The notes beneath the pieces were generated by a model. It had not been told where the DNA came from. It saw only the letters and a list, made by a program, of their open reading frames with translations, and did no database searches. DNA of 41,248 nucleotides from an uncultured Bacteroidales bacterium (lineage in GTDB: Bacteria > Bacteroidota > Bacteroidia > Bacteroidales > P3). This document shows, piece by piece, positions 33,099 to 41,248 of this stretch (its first letter is position 1; each line of letters starts with the position of its first letter). The stretch covers positions 1 through 41,248 of the forward strand of contig CAMHDJ010000026.1 in the NCBI GenBank assembly GCA_946183915.1. The letters run 5' to 3'. The translations under genes and the position numbers were made by a program.

Positions 33099-33164
33099 CT
33101 CCAGGCATCATCCAGGCATCAACTAGGCATCATCTAGGCATCAACTAGGCATGTTGTAGGCATA
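33099..33164. repeat. 11-bp tandem array (AACTAGGCATC type)
   Basis: Six units: CTCCAGGCATC, ATCCAGGCATC, AACTAGGCATC, ATCTAGGCATC, AACTAGGCATG, TTGTAGGCATA. It is the reverse complement family of 14612-14666 and sits 50 bp past the end of the adhesin gene. Confidence 0.92.
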
Positions 33165-33186
33165 ACTGCCTGCCGCGAGGCAGGTG

Positions 33187-33210
33187 GATGCCCCGAGGGT
33201 GCGGGGCATC
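33187..33210. terminator. Hairpin downstream of the adhesin gene
   Basis: GATGCCCC (33187-33194) and GGGGCATC (33203-33210) form an 8-bp stem, and a second small hairpin (CTGCCT/AGGCAG near 33167-33183) follows. No T-run is present, so terminator activity is uncertain. It begins 4 bp from the stop codon. Confidence 0.45.
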
Positions 33211-33213
33211 GGC

Positions 33214-36200
33214 CTACCTTTTCAGCACGCGGGCCGTGCGGCGGCCGCCTTCGGCAGTGGCACACAGGAGGTACACGCCCACCGGCAGCTGCTCCAGGTC
33301 GAGGGTCAGGGTGGGCCCGTCGGCCGTCCAACGGCCACACGTGCGGCCGCAGGCATCGTAGAGCTCCACCGCCTCGGCTACCTGCAGGCCGCCGAGGACC
33401 AGGTAGCGGCTCGTCGGGTTGGGCTGCAGCGTGAGGGCTGTCGGCCGGACAGCCTCGATGCCGACGGTGGGCATCGTGAATTGCTGCCGCATGCTCCACA
33501 CCGAACGCAGGTGCTCGTCGCAGAGGGCACGCACGTAGAGGTCGTAGGTCTCGCCCGGCTGCAGGCCGCCGATCGTGTGGCTCACCGTGGCCCCCGAGTC
33601 GAGCACCGGCCCGCTCACCAGCACCGTCTGGCCGAAGCCTTCGGTGAATCCCGCCGTGCCGTAGACGATCTCCCAGGCGCTTTGGGCGTCGGTGAGGCGC
33701 CAGCTGACCACCGCACTGTCGCCCGCTGCGGCCACCGTCACGTCGGCCACCTGGCGGCAAGCCGTGGTGGTGAACCACAGGGTGTCGCTCCACGGACCGG
33801 TCAACGTGTCGTTGCAGAGCGGCCGCACCAGGAAGGCATAGCGGGTGCCCGGGGCCAGAGTGGTGAAGGAGAGGATCGTGCTGTCGGTGGTGAAGGTCTG
33901 GTTGGTGCCCTCGCCGCGCAGGTACACCTCCCAGCGGCTTTCGTCGCCCTGCGGCGTCCAGCCGACGGTGGCCTGGGTGTAGCCGATGGAATCGGCCCAG
34001 AGTTGCTCGATCGCGTCGCAGCTGGGCGGCGCAATGTAGGTGCCCACCACCAGTTCGTCCATCCGCAAGGTCATGGCGCGGTTGCTGCCCGCGGTGCGGT
34101 GGAAGCGGAAGAGCAGGCGCGAGCCCGGCGCCAAGGGAGGTATGTCGGCCTGCACCTGTTGCCAGGCCGAGCTGTAGCTGCCGTAGGACACCGTGTCGTC
34201 GTAGAGCAGCACGAGGCTGTCGGCCAACGAGGAGAATATCTGCATGCGGGTGTCCATCGGCGTGTGCGTGTAGTGGCTGTCGATATAGCCCTGCGAGGCA
34301 ATCACGTAGAACGACACGCTGAGCGAATCGGGCCCACCGGTCAACTCGGCGGTGGCGAACTCGATGCGGTTCAGGCTGTCGGGAATGTAGGCGTAGAGTA
34401 CTCGGCTGCCGAGCATCGGTAACGAGGCCACCCTCACGTCGCCCTCCAGCACCTGCCAGCAGCGGGGCACCTCGGCGAGTGCCTGCTGATCGAAGTCCTG
34501 GCGGTAGGGCAGCGGCAGCGGGGCGCAGGCTGTGACCAGCGTAGTGCTGACGCCGAAGGTGATGGAGCTGTCGTAGCACACCGCCGCCACGTTGACCGTA
34601 TAGTCGGTGGCCGGCACGAGGGCGCTGAGGTCGACCTGATTGACGGTCTGCGTGCTATCGAGGTCGACAATGAGGGTCGTGGTGCCCTGGGTTGTGGTGA
34701 GTAGCAGACGGTAGCGGCCCGCATGGCCGGCATCGCTGATGCTGAGGGTGGCCGTGGTGGCCCCAACGGTGTCCACCCACACCGAGTCAGGTCGGCTACA
34801 GGGGAGCGTCTGACTGAGCGTCACATCGTCGAGGTACACCAGCGCCGAGCCCCACGAGGTGTCCATACAGTCGGTGCGGAAGGCCACGTGGTGCCCCAAG
34901 CCACTGTAGGGACCTAACTCAATTTGATATTCGGTCCATGTGTTGACTGCCGGTATCATGGCAATCGGCGTGAAGGTGCTGCTGTCCTGCGGGTCGGACA
35001 GGATGCCGACTGTCAACATGGCATTGTTATTCCAGCGCGAATAGAGCCAGAAAGTGAGGTCGACACCGGCCAGGGTGTCCATCGGCGGCATCAGTAAGTA
35101 GGCCTTGGGGGTGCTGCTGTAAACACTCATCAGCAGACTGAATCCCGAAGTGCCATGATGCGTGGTGTCGATGTTTACAAGATACGTTGTGGCGGGCAGC
35201 ACACTCCAGCAATGGCTGAGGGTCGAGGTGGTGAACGGTTCGGTGTAGGGCAACTCGTCTCGCAGCAGGGTGTCGCAATCGGTGGTGAACTCGGCGCTGA
35301 CGATGTGCGAGAGGGCGCTGCCGCAGCGCGTCGCCGCATGCACCGTGTAGTAGCGGCCCGCCACAAGCCCGGTGATGGTGGCCGTGAAGGCATCCACATC
35401 CATCGAGTCGGTGTCGTAGCCGTAGTTCCACGACCAGTAGAGGCGGTAGTGCCCCATGGCATTGCTGTCGGCGATGGTCACGGTGGCAGTGTGTTGTGTG
35501 ACGGTGTCCACCGTCACGGCTGTCGGCCGCTGGCATCCCGTGGCGGCGAAGAGGCCCAGGTTGTCGATAAACACCCGTTGGCTCGAGGTGCTCACATGCA
35601 TCCGCAGCGCCAGCCGACCGCTGTCGGTCGGGGCAAATGCATGCTCATAGTAGCTCCATTCCGACGTCACCGGCACCGTGTCTAACGGCTCGAAGGTGCT
35701 AGCATCGCCTCCGTCGGTCATCAGACCCAGTTCCAGCACGATGTTCGAGGGGGTGCTGTAGAAAGCCCCCACCTCGAATCCGATGGCTGCCCCGCCGAGG
35801 GGGATGCCCGTTTCGGGCAATACCGCCACCGCGTCGTAGGGTTGTGGGTCGACGCTGTAGTTGGTAGCCTGCAGGCAAAGCAGACGGCTGCCGGAGGTGG
35901 AAGCGATAAAGCTGTGGCTGGCAGCCGATACATTCGAGCCCTGGATGCCATCGATGTGGCGCAGCCAGCAGCGGTCCAGCTCGCCGTTGACCCATGACTC
36001 AAAGTCCTCGCGGTAGGGCAAGGCGGCAATGGGTTCGCAGGCGCTGGTGAAGACGGCGTTGCGGCTGGCGGTCCAGCCGTCGTCGCACAGCCGCCTGACG
36101 CCTACCGTGTACGCGGTGCCGGGCGTCAGACCTGTGAGGTGCAACAGGGTGTCGTTGACGGTGTAAGTGTTGCCGCCGCAACTCACACGATACATGCCCA

Positions 36201-38589
36201 CACCGTTGTTCTCCTGCCAATGCACGAGGACCGAGCTGGAGGTGATGTGGGTGAACCACACGGCGGCCGGCCGGTCGCAGGTCGGCAGCGCCTCGATGTG
36301 TACGTTGTCCACATGGCCCAGGTCGCGCCAGTAGCCGGGCACGTACTCGTGGCTGCCGGTGCTGTGCTGCATCAGCACCAAGCGCCCCTCGGCCACCGGC
36401 ACGGCGCCGGTCTCGACGGTGTAGCTGTGCCACAGGCTGTCGCCGGGATAAATGGTCGTGATGGGGATGAAATGGTCGATGTCGTCGTCGCCCGGAATGA
36501 CGCCCACCATGAGCGACATCAGGCCCGGGAAGCGTTCCACGCGGTAGTCGAACGTCAGCCGCAGCCGGTTGACCACGGTGTCGACGAAGGGCAGCAACAG
36601 TATGCCGCGCTCGTAGTGGTAGGTGCTGGTGTACTGCGACGAAAGTTTGACTACGTGACCGCCGGTGGCGGCCATTACTTCGGGCACGGCGGGCGTGTAG
36701 CTGCCCGTGCTGGAGGTGGTGGTCATCGAGGTGGCGCCCCAGCAGTCGGGCAGCGCGAGCGAAGCCTCGAAGTCCTCCGTCAGCGGCAGCGGCAGGGCGC
36801 AACGGGTGCGGAAGGTGGCCGTGGTGAGTTCGCTGGCCGCGGTGTCGGAGCAGAGGGCCCGCACGCCGACCACATAGTCGGTGCCGGCGGCCAGGCCCGC
36901 CAGCAGGGCGCTGTCGGCGGCGGTGGTCAGGCTGTCGGCCAGCCACTCCTGTCCGGCGGGGTACCACACCACGCGGTAGCCGCCTTCGGCAGGCACATAG
37001 GCCGTCCAGCCCACCTGCGCCGTGTGCTGGCCCACCTGGCTGGTCGTCAACGATTCGACTGGCAGGCAACCGTCGAAGACCTCGAGCGTGAGGTCGTCGA
37101 GGAAGAACCAATTGGAGGCCGTCCACTTGACGGCCACCGTGTTGCCCGGGCCGCTGTAGGCGGCCATCGGCACGACGTACTCCTGCCACGAGTTCTGGTT
37201 GACGGTGAAGGTCTGCAGCACCTGCAGCGAACCGATATCGAACGGGTCGTCCATCACGCCCACCTGCACCGTGGCCTGGGGGCTGCTGGTGCCGCCGAAG
37301 GGGCCGTGGCCGCTGAAGCGCAGCACCGTGGTGCGCACGCTGTCGACCGGCGGCAGGCGGAACCAGCCGTTGTTGCTGCCCCGGAGGGCCATGTTCGGGC
37401 GCCCCTCGAAGATCTGCATGTCCTTCACGTAGACCATGTTGCCGCTGCAGCCGCCCCAGAGCGTGGTGTAGCCCTCGGCGAGGTCCTCAAAGTCCTCGGT
37501 GAGCGGCAACTCGTCGTGCGAGAGCGGGGTGCAGGGGGTGGTGAACTGCACGCCGTGCCACTCGCTGCTGTCGGCCCCGCAGTCGGAGCGCATGTAGAGC
37601 CAGTGCTGGTGGTGGGGCGTGAGGCCGCTGAGGTGCATTGTGTCGCCGCCGTAGAGCTGCAGGTGGTGGCCCACGGTGCCGGGCGTGAAGTCCGCGGTAT
37701 CCCATTGTATGCGCACGTAGGATCCATCCACCTCGTTGGGCGTCCAGCTGAGCAGCGCCGTGTCGTGGGCAATGGCGCTGACGGCGATGGCCGTGGGGCG
37801 CGGACAGGGCGGCTGCGGGCGGTGCCAGGTGACCACCGTGCCGCTGTCGGGACAGCCGGCCAGGTTGTTGGCCGCAATCATGACCCAACTGTTGCCCTGC
37901 CGGTAGCCCGGCGAGCAGGCACTGCAGGCAATCACCGAGTCCCACGTGCCGCGCAGCGAGTTCTGGTCCATGTAGGCCCCCATCATCGTGGCCCCGTCGG
38001 TGAGGATGAAGTTGAAGAGCGTATCGCTCGGCACGCCGCTCTGCATGTGGCCGTAGACGGCGCTGATGTCGCCGCTGGCGTGCAGCCGCAGCTGATAGTT
38101 GAAGTTGTCCAAGTCGGTCTCAGCCGACGTGACGGGATAGCTGGGGTAGCGGTGCAGGCCGCGCCACTCGATGACCAGCATCGGGTCGCCGTCGTCGCCG
38201 GTCGTCAGCTGCCACCAGCAGCCCGACCCTGCCCCCACCAGCTGGCCGTCCTTCAGCGGGAAGGGGCTGATGATGCTGGAGGAGGGTTGGCTCCAGTAGT
38301 TGAGCGCAGCGTGGCCACCGCTCGAGCCGCGCATCACCACGAAGCCGTCGGCCCGCACGGTGATGGTGGTGCCCTGCGGATAGTCCGACTGGCCGAACAT
38401 GAAATCGAATGGCAGCGCGAGCGTCTGCGTGCCATAATCGCCTGTGACCGAGGCCAACAGGGTGCCCGTCTGGGTGATGCTCTGCCACTCGCCCGGGGCG
38501 GACGAGGCGGTGTAGGTGATCAGCGTCTGCGCCGTGGCCACGGGGGCGGCCAGCAGCAACGCCAGCAAGAGGGTCGGGATGTGTTTCAT
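33214..38589 (-). CDS. Giant T9SS-secreted modular adhesin (FN3 and jelly-roll-like modules)
   Basis: A 1791-residue exported protein. Signal peptide 1-20 (PVATAQ). An N-terminal globular region (about 21-260) contains SGGHAALNYWSQPSSSIISPF. Modules then alternate. Seven fibronectin type III domains begin at Cys-containing seams such as CPRPTAIAVS, CLPVESLTT, CDRPAAVWF, CQRPTAVTVD, CSRPDSVWVD, CDAIEQLW and CRQVADVTV. Five jelly-roll or MAM-like domains begin LPLTEDFE, LPLTEDFE, LPYREDFE, LPYTEPFT and LPYRQDFD and contain paired TW or SW and YLDDVTL-type strands. The last 75 residues are a T9SS sorting domain (LTLQPNPTSRYLVLGG to RRTARVLKR). It is likely a surface adhesin or glycan-binding protein. 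Cys at most module seams suggests disulfides. The start at 38589 is the Met heading the signal peptide. Confidence 0.9.
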   Translation of the reverse strand: MKHIPTLLLALLLAAPVATAQTLITYTASSAPGEWQSITQTGTLLASVTGDYGTQTLALPFDFMFGQSDYPQGTTITVRADGFVVMRGSSGGHAALNYWSQPSSSIISPFPLKDGQLVGAGSGCWWQLTTGDDGDPMLVIEWRGLHRYPSYPVTSAETDLDNFNYQLRLHASGDISAVYGHMQSGVPSDTLFNFILTDGATMMGAYMDQNSLRGTWDSVIACSACSPGYRQGNSWVMIAANNLAGCPDSGTVVTWHRPQPPCPRPTAIAVSAIAHDTALLSWTPNEVDGSYVRIQWDTADFTPGTVGHHLQLYGGDTMHLSGLTPHHQHWLYMRSDCGADSSEWHGVQFTTPCTPLSHDELPLTEDFEDLAEGYTTLWGGCSGNMVYVKDMQIFEGRPNMALRGSNNGWFRLPPVDSVRTTVLRFSGHGPFGGTSSPQATVQVGVMDDPFDIGSLQVLQTFTVNQNSWQEYVVPMAAYSGPGNTVAVKWTASNWFFLDDLTLEVFDGCLPVESLTTSQVGQHTAQVGWTAYVPAEGGYRVVWYPAGQEWLADSLTTAADSALLAGLAAGTDYVVGVRALCSDTAASELTTATFRTRCALPLPLTEDFEASLALPDCWGATSMTTTSSTGSYTPAVPEVMAATGGHVVKLSSQYTSTYHYERGILLLPFVDTVVNRLRLTFDYRVERFPGLMSLMVGVIPGDDDIDHFIPITTIYPGDSLWHSYTVETGAVPVAEGRLVLMQHSTGSHEYVPGYWRDLGHVDNVHIEALPTCDRPAAVWFTHITSSSVLVHWQENNGVGMYRVSCGGNTYTVNDTLLHLTGLTPGTAYTVGVRRLCDDGWTASRNAVFTSACEPIAALPYREDFESWVNGELDRCWLRHIDGIQGSNVSAASHSFIASTSGSRLLCLQATNYSVDPQPYDAVAVLPETGIPLGGAAIGFEVGAFYSTPSNIVLELGLMTDGGDASTFEPLDTVPVTSEWSYYEHAFAPTDSGRLALRMHVSTSSQRVFIDNLGLFAATGCQRPTAVTVDTVTQHTATVTIADSNAMGHYRLYWSWNYGYDTDSMDVDAFTATITGLVAGRYYTVHAATRCGSALSHIVSAEFTTDCDTLLRDELPYTEPFTTSTLSHCWSVLPATTYLVNIDTTHHGTSGFSLLMSVYSSTPKAYLLMPPMDTLAGVDLTFWLYSRWNNNAMLTVGILSDPQDSSTFTPIAMIPAVNTWTEYQIELGPYSGLGHHVAFRTDCMDTSWGSALVYLDDVTLSQTLPCSRPDSVWVDTVGATTATLSISDAGHAGRYRLLLTTTQGTTTLIVDLDSTQTVNQVDLSALVPATDYTVNVAAVCYDSSITFGVSTTLVTACAPLPLPYRQDFDQQALAEVPRCWQVLEGDVRVASLPMLGSRVLYAYIPDSLNRIEFATAELTGGPDSLSVSFYVIASQGYIDSHYTHTPMDTRMQIFSSLADSLVLLYDDTVSYGSYSSAWQQVQADIPPLAPGSRLLFRFHRTAGSNRAMTLRMDELVVGTYIAPPSCDAIEQLWADSIGYTQATVGWTPQGDESRWEVYLRGEGTNQTFTTDSTILSFTTLAPGTRYAFLVRPLCNDTLTGPWSDTLWFTTTACRQVADVTVAAAGDSAVVSWRLTDAQSAWEIVYGTAGFTEGFGQTVLVSGPVLDSGATVSHTIGGLQPGETYDLYVRALCDEHLRSVWSMRQQFTMPTVGIEAVRPTALTLQPNPTSRYLVLGGLQVAEAVELYDACGRTCGRWTADGPTLTLDLEQLPVGVYLLCATAEGGRRTARVLKR

Positions 38590-38717
38590 CGTATGTCGGT
38601 TTTTAAAGGGTTGCGATCTGTCACCATAGATGCCTGTCGGCACCGCTTTGTTGCCATAAAGACGGATAACACCCCCCGAATGGGTCAGCGTTAACAAAAT
38701 TTAACAACCTCTAAAAA

Positions 38718-38735
38718 TAGATCGTGCACGATCTA
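38718..38735. repeat. Palindrome, copy 3
   Basis: TAGATCGTGCACGATCTA preceded by AAAAA; on the minus strand it is followed by TTTTTAG, so it could terminate transcription running toward the adhesin gene. It lies about 130 bp upstream of the adhesin start. Confidence 0.75.
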
Positions 38736-38770
38736 ATTGCTCCCAACGCCCCATCATCGACGCACCTGAA

Positions 38771-38844
38771 CCGGGGTTTCTCCGCCCACGGTCGGACCAT
38801 CCTCGGACTTACCTCGGACTTACCTCGGACCTACCCCGGACCTG
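38771..38844 (+). repeat. 11-bp tandem array (CCTCGGACTTA type) with conserved flank
   Basis: The flank 38771-38797 matches 9931-9957 (reverse strand) at 24 of 27 positions. Units: GGTCGGACCAT (38790), CCTCGGACTTA (38801), CCTCGGACTTA (38812), CCTCGGACCTA (38823), CCCCGGACCTG (38834-38844). Confidence 0.88.
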
Positions 38845-39010
38845 GCAGGGTGTTGACCCTGAAAGACAACGACTTAGACGGAATTTATACCAAAACGTTG
38901 GTTTTCAGTACAATTACGTCATATCGGGGCATACCCGACCCCACCGGCAGGAGGGCAAAAAAGGGGCGCGCCGGGGCTCGGAGGAGGGGGCGAAAGAGGG
39001 GTGGGAAAAA

Positions 39011-39028
39011 TAGATCGTGCGCGATCTA
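39011..39028 (-). terminator. Palindrome copy 4 acting as likely terminator of the DUF389 gene
   Basis: TAGATCGTGCGCGATCTA, one base different from the other copies. Its outer TAG is the DUF389 stop codon itself (39026-39028 on the minus strand) and, on that strand, the stem is followed by TTTTTCCC. The geometry is that of a short intrinsic terminator. Confidence 0.6.
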
Positions 39029-40324
39029 ATTGCTCTGGCGGACGATGATTTCGAGGTCGTCGCTACCGGCGCGGGCGGGGAGCCATTGGAGGAGCTTCTG
39101 GCGGTCGGCGGTGTCGAGCCGGACGTCGTCGTCGAGGCGCACGAGGGCGGTGGGGCGCCCGTCGAGGAGGCCGAGGCTGACGTCGTCCACGGCGTCGAAG
39201 AGCAGCTGCGCCTCGGCGGTCACGGCGGCGGAGAGGGTGTCGTAGCGGGTGTAGGTGGCCAGCTGGGCCCGGGCGGCGGCGAGCTGGCTGTGGAGCCGGG
39301 CCACCTCGCCGCTGGCAGCGTTGGCGGCGGCCGCGGCATCGGAGGCCTGGATGACGGCGAGATCCTTGATCTTCAGCTTGTAGTAGCCGATGCGGCTGCG
39401 GGCGTCGGCCAGCTCGTCGTCGCTGATGGGGCGGCCCACGGCGACGACGCGCAGCGTGTCGTGCTGCACCTCGTGGGAGAGGATCTGGGTGCCGACCTGC
39501 TGCAACTCGTGGTCGACGAAGCGGGCCACCTCGCGCCGCTGCACGTCGTCGCGCACGATGTTCCAGGTCATGTAGGCCGCCGGGAGCATGGTCAGGACGA
39601 CGACGAGGGTGAGCATGCGCTTGCCGCGGCGGGCCACCTCGGGCGTGAGGCCGGCGTGGCTGTGGAAACGTAGCAGCTTGACACCGAGGAAGGTGCTGAG
39701 GGCGATGAAGACGGTGTTGATGAAGAAGAGGTAGAAGGCGCCGAAGAAGTAGCTCCACTGGGCGGTGGCGAGGCCGTAGCCGGCGGTGCAGAGGGGCGGC
39801 ATGAGAGCGGTGGCGATGGCCACGCCGGGGATGACCTGGCCCTTGCTCTTGGTGGTCAGCGCCAGCACGCCGGCGGCGCCGCCGCAGAAGGCGATGAGGA
39901 CGTCGTAGAGCGTGGGCGAGGTGCGGGCCAGGAGCTCGCTGCGCGCCTCGCCCAGGGGCGAGATGAGGAAGTAGACGGCTGCCGTGACCACCGAGATGAG
40001 GGTGGCGAGGGCGTAGTTTTTCAGGGCGCGGCGCAGGAGGTCGTAGTCGCCGATGCCCACCGAGAGGCCCATGCCGATGATGGGACCCATGAGGGGCGAG
40101 ACGAGCATGGCGCCGATGATGACGGCCGTGGAGTTGACGTTGAGGCCGAGGGAAGCGATGAGGATGGCGAAGATGAGGATCCAGAGGTTGGTGCCGCGGA
40201 AGACAACGCCGGCGCTGACCTCGCGGACCACCTGCTGTTCGTCCTCGCGGTCGCTGCTGAGGTTGAAGTAGCCAGCCAGCTGTCGGAGAGTGCTTTTGAT
40301 GTCGATGCGCATAGGGTGTGGCAT
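39026..40324 (-). CDS. DUF389 domain-containing membrane protein
   Basis: A 432-residue protein of the DUF389/TIGR00341 family. A short cytosolic N-terminus precedes the membrane domain. Helices cover about 44-62, 64-85 (TAVIIGAMLVSPLMGPIIGMG, the family's most conserved motif), 100-122, 140-158, 167-185 and 190-215. Then comes a C-terminal soluble region of about 200 residues that includes an Ala-rich coiled coil (ASDAAAAANAASGEVARLHSQLAAARAQL). The function of the family is not established; a transport or stress role has been proposed. The start is either 40324 or Met 40312. It has its own -7-like box upstream and faces away from the ferredoxin gene. Confidence 0.9.
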   Translation of the reverse strand: MPHPMRIDIKSTLRQLAGYFNLSSDREDEQQVVREVSAGVVFRGTNLWILIFAILIASLGLNVNSTAVIIGAMLVSPLMGPIIGMGLSVGIGDYDLLRRALKNYALATLISVVTAAVYFLISPLGEARSELLARTSPTLYDVLIAFCGGAAGVLALTTKSKGQVIPGVAIATALMPPLCTAGYGLATAQWSYFFGAFYLFFINTVFIALSTFLGVKLLRFHSHAGLTPEVARRGKRMLTLVVVLTMLPAAYMTWNIVRDDVQRREVARFVDHELQQVGTQILSHEVQHDTLRVVAVGRPISDDELADARSRIGYYKLKIKDLAVIQASDAAAAANAASGEVARLHSQLAAARAQLATYTRYDTLSAAVTAEAQLLFDAVDDVSLGLLDGRPTALVRLDDDVRLDTADRQKLLQWLPARAGSDDLEIIVRQSN

Positions 40325-40336
40325 TAAAAGTTCGAT

Positions 40337-40345
40337 GCGAATATA
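40337..40345 (-). promoter_or_regulatory. Possible -7 box for the DUF389 gene
   Basis: TATATTCGC on the minus strand is one base off TAnnTTTG and sits 13 nt before the start codon at 40324. That would give a very short leader and argues for the start at 40312. Confidence 0.4.
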
Positions 40346-40460
40346 ACGGAAAGTGTGGCCAAAAATTGTATCACCAGCACAACACCATGTCTATCAGTAG
40401 GTTTACGGTGACAGAAAAATATTTCTCACCATTTCTAGGTATTATATAGTTTTTTTTTCT

Positions 40461-40469
40461 TATCTTTGC
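40461..40469 (+). promoter_or_regulatory. -7 box for the ferredoxin/2-oxoacid oxidoreductase operon
   Basis: TATCTTTGC matches TAnnTTTG. A T-run precedes it but no TTTG is at the ideal distance. The start codon is 56 nt downstream at 40525. Confidence 0.65.
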
Positions 40470-40524
40470 AGGCACCAATATAGGGAATAGAAACGTATAA
40501 TATTAATCTTATAACATTAAAATT

Positions 40525-40743
40525 ATGGCATTTAAAGGACAAATCATTATCGATACCGAGCGCTGCAAAGGCTGCGGAGTGTGTGTACCCGTGTGCCCGA
40601 TGAAGTGCATCGAGTTGTCGAAAGAAGTAAACGGCAAGGGATATAACTTCACCCATACCGTGAACGAGAGTTGCATCGGTTGCGCAAGCTGCGCCATGGT
40701 GTGCCCGGACGGCGTGATCTCCGTTTACAAGAAAAAAATCTAA
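40525..40743 (+). CDS. 2-oxoacid:ferredoxin oxidoreductase delta subunit (4Fe-4S ferredoxin)
   Basis: A 72-residue dicluster ferredoxin that passes electrons from the oxidoreductase to soluble ferredoxin. Two CxxCxxCxxxC clusters are seen: Cys14, Cys17, Cys20, Cys24 (RCKGCGVCVPVCP) and a second in SCIGCASCAMVCPDG. The DTERCKGCGVCV opening and YNFTHTVNESCIGC middle match VorD/KorD. The alpha subunit gene follows 24 bp downstream, preceded by AAGAGGAAT that resembles a weak ribosome-binding site. Substrate class (branched-chain or 2-oxoglutarate) cannot be settled from this subunit. Confidence 0.93.
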   Translation: MAFKGQIIIDTERCKGCGVCVPVCPMKCIELSKEVNGKGYNFTHTVNESCIGCASCAMVCPDGVISVYKKKI

Positions 40744-40767
40744 AACAAAGAAAAAAAGAGGAATACT

Positions 40768-41248
40768 ATGGCAAGAGAACTGAAACTGATGAAGGGCAAT
40801 GAAGCCATTGCCCGCGCAATGATTGCCAGTGGTACGGACGGCTATTTCGGCTATCCTATCACGCCGCAGAGCGAAGTTATGGAAACCCTGATGGCCGAGA
40901 AACCGTGGGAGACCACCGGAATGACGGTGCTTCAGGCCGAGAGCGAGGTCGCCTCGATCAACATGGTGTACGGCGGTGCCGCTACCGGTAAGAAGGTGGC
41001 CACCTCGTCGTCGAGCCCCGGAATCTCGCTGATGCAGGAAGGTCTGACCTACCTGGCCGGCGCCGAGATCCCCTGCTTGGTTGTCAACGTGATGCGTGGC
41101 GGTCCCGGTCTGGGTACCATCCAGCCCTCGCAGAGCGACTACTTCCAGAGCGTCAAGGGCGGTGGTCACGGTGACTACCAGCTCTACACCCTGGCTCCCG
41201 CCAGCGTGCAGGAGATGTACGACTTCGTGTTCGACGCTTGGGACATCG
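40768..41248 (+). CDS. 2-oxoacid:ferredoxin oxidoreductase alpha subunit (VorB/KorA-like), partial
   Basis: Only the first 160 residues are in the window; the gene runs off the right edge. It begins [22 protein letters not shown], then [19 protein letters not shown] with the Y-P-I-T-P motif of the pyrimidine-binding domain, [44 protein letters not shown], and [18 protein letters not shown]. These are the signatures of the alpha subunit of ketoisovalerate/2-oxoglutarate:ferredoxin oxidoreductases, which oxidatively decarboxylate a 2-oxoacid to an acyl-CoA. The remaining subunits (beta, gamma) are expected downstream. Confidence 0.93.
   Translation, partial: MARELKLMKGNEAIARAMIASGTDGYFGYPITPQSEVMETLMAEKPWETTGMTVLQAESEVASINMVYGGAATGKKVATSSSSPGISLMQEGLTYLAGAEIPCLVVNVMRGGPGLGTIQPSQSDYFQSVKGGGHGDYQLYTLAPASVQEMYDFVFDAWDI

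Larger units (their letters stand above)
38590..39025. other. Intergenic region with two palindromes and an 11-bp array
   Basis: No gene is supported. It holds the leader of the adhesin gene (to about 38700), palindrome copy 3 (38718-38735), the second family of 11-bp array with its 27-bp flank (38771-38844), an A/T-richer part (38860-38935), a GC-rich part, and the start of palindrome copy 4 at 39011. Confidence 0.75.

Noticed and set aside
36139..38694. An 851-codon plus-strand open frame inside the adhesin gene
   Set aside because: Antisense shadow rich in Gly, Val, Ala and His; no signal peptide or motifs; the minus-strand frame has clear modules and a sorting domain.

Overview
The window reads as a chromosomal segment of a GC-rich, anaerobic member of the Bacteroidota, most likely order Bacteroidales. 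Four things point there: proteins with type IX secretion (T9SS) sorting domains plus a PorZ-like T9SS component; promoters of the Bacteroidota type (-7 box TAnnTTTG, in places with a TTTG about 19-20 bp upstream); few Shine-Dalgarno sequences; and families typical of the phylum (DUF1573, DUF2490, choice-of-anchor L, a GreA-like 150-residue family). A ferredoxin and the start of a 2-oxoacid:ferredoxin oxidoreductase at the right edge suggest anaerobic metabolism. I cannot name a species.

Layout. 1-4348 (minus): an outer-membrane-type protein, a SIMPL-domain protein and the preQ1 genes queC-queD-queE-queF. 4349-5060: repeat-rich divergent gap. 5061-9593 (plus): a small YD-like secreted protein, a VTC-type polyphosphate polymerase, a DUF4956 membrane protein, a surface lipoprotein with a Cthe_2159-like beta-helix, and a DUF2490 barrel; this looks like one functional unit joining cytosolic polymer synthesis, a membrane partner and a surface structure. 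9594-10535: repeats fused to a 5'-truncated surface-protein fragment. 10612-14402 (minus): urocanate hydratase and a T9SS choice-of-anchor L protein. 14673-22851 (minus): a tightly overlapping seven-gene operon (proline-rich protein, gmk, mreC, mreD, porZ-like, recO, subtilase with a C-terminal barrel-like domain). 22852-23950: second repeat-rich divergent gap. 23951-27831 (plus): M16 protease and glycosyltransferase 2. 27855-32920 (minus): DUF1573 protein, aminotransferase with a lysine-rich tail, GreA-like protein, DUF2079 membrane protein and a second polytopic protein, mostly with 4-bp overlaps. 33214-38589 (minus): a 1791-residue T9SS adhesin with alternating FN3 and jelly-roll-like modules. 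39026-40324 (minus): DUF389. 40525-end (plus): vorD/vorB-type genes.

The most unusual signal is non-coding. Eight tandem arrays, all with an exact 11-bp period but at least four different unit sequences, lie only in the intergenic gaps. Some sit inside longer dispersed elements (a 219-bp element present twice and partly a third time; a second family at 9.9 and 38.8 kb), and two of these elements lie beside an 18-24 bp palindrome, TAGATCGTGCACGATCTA, that occurs four times. No transposase, CRISPR array, tRNA or rRNA was seen.
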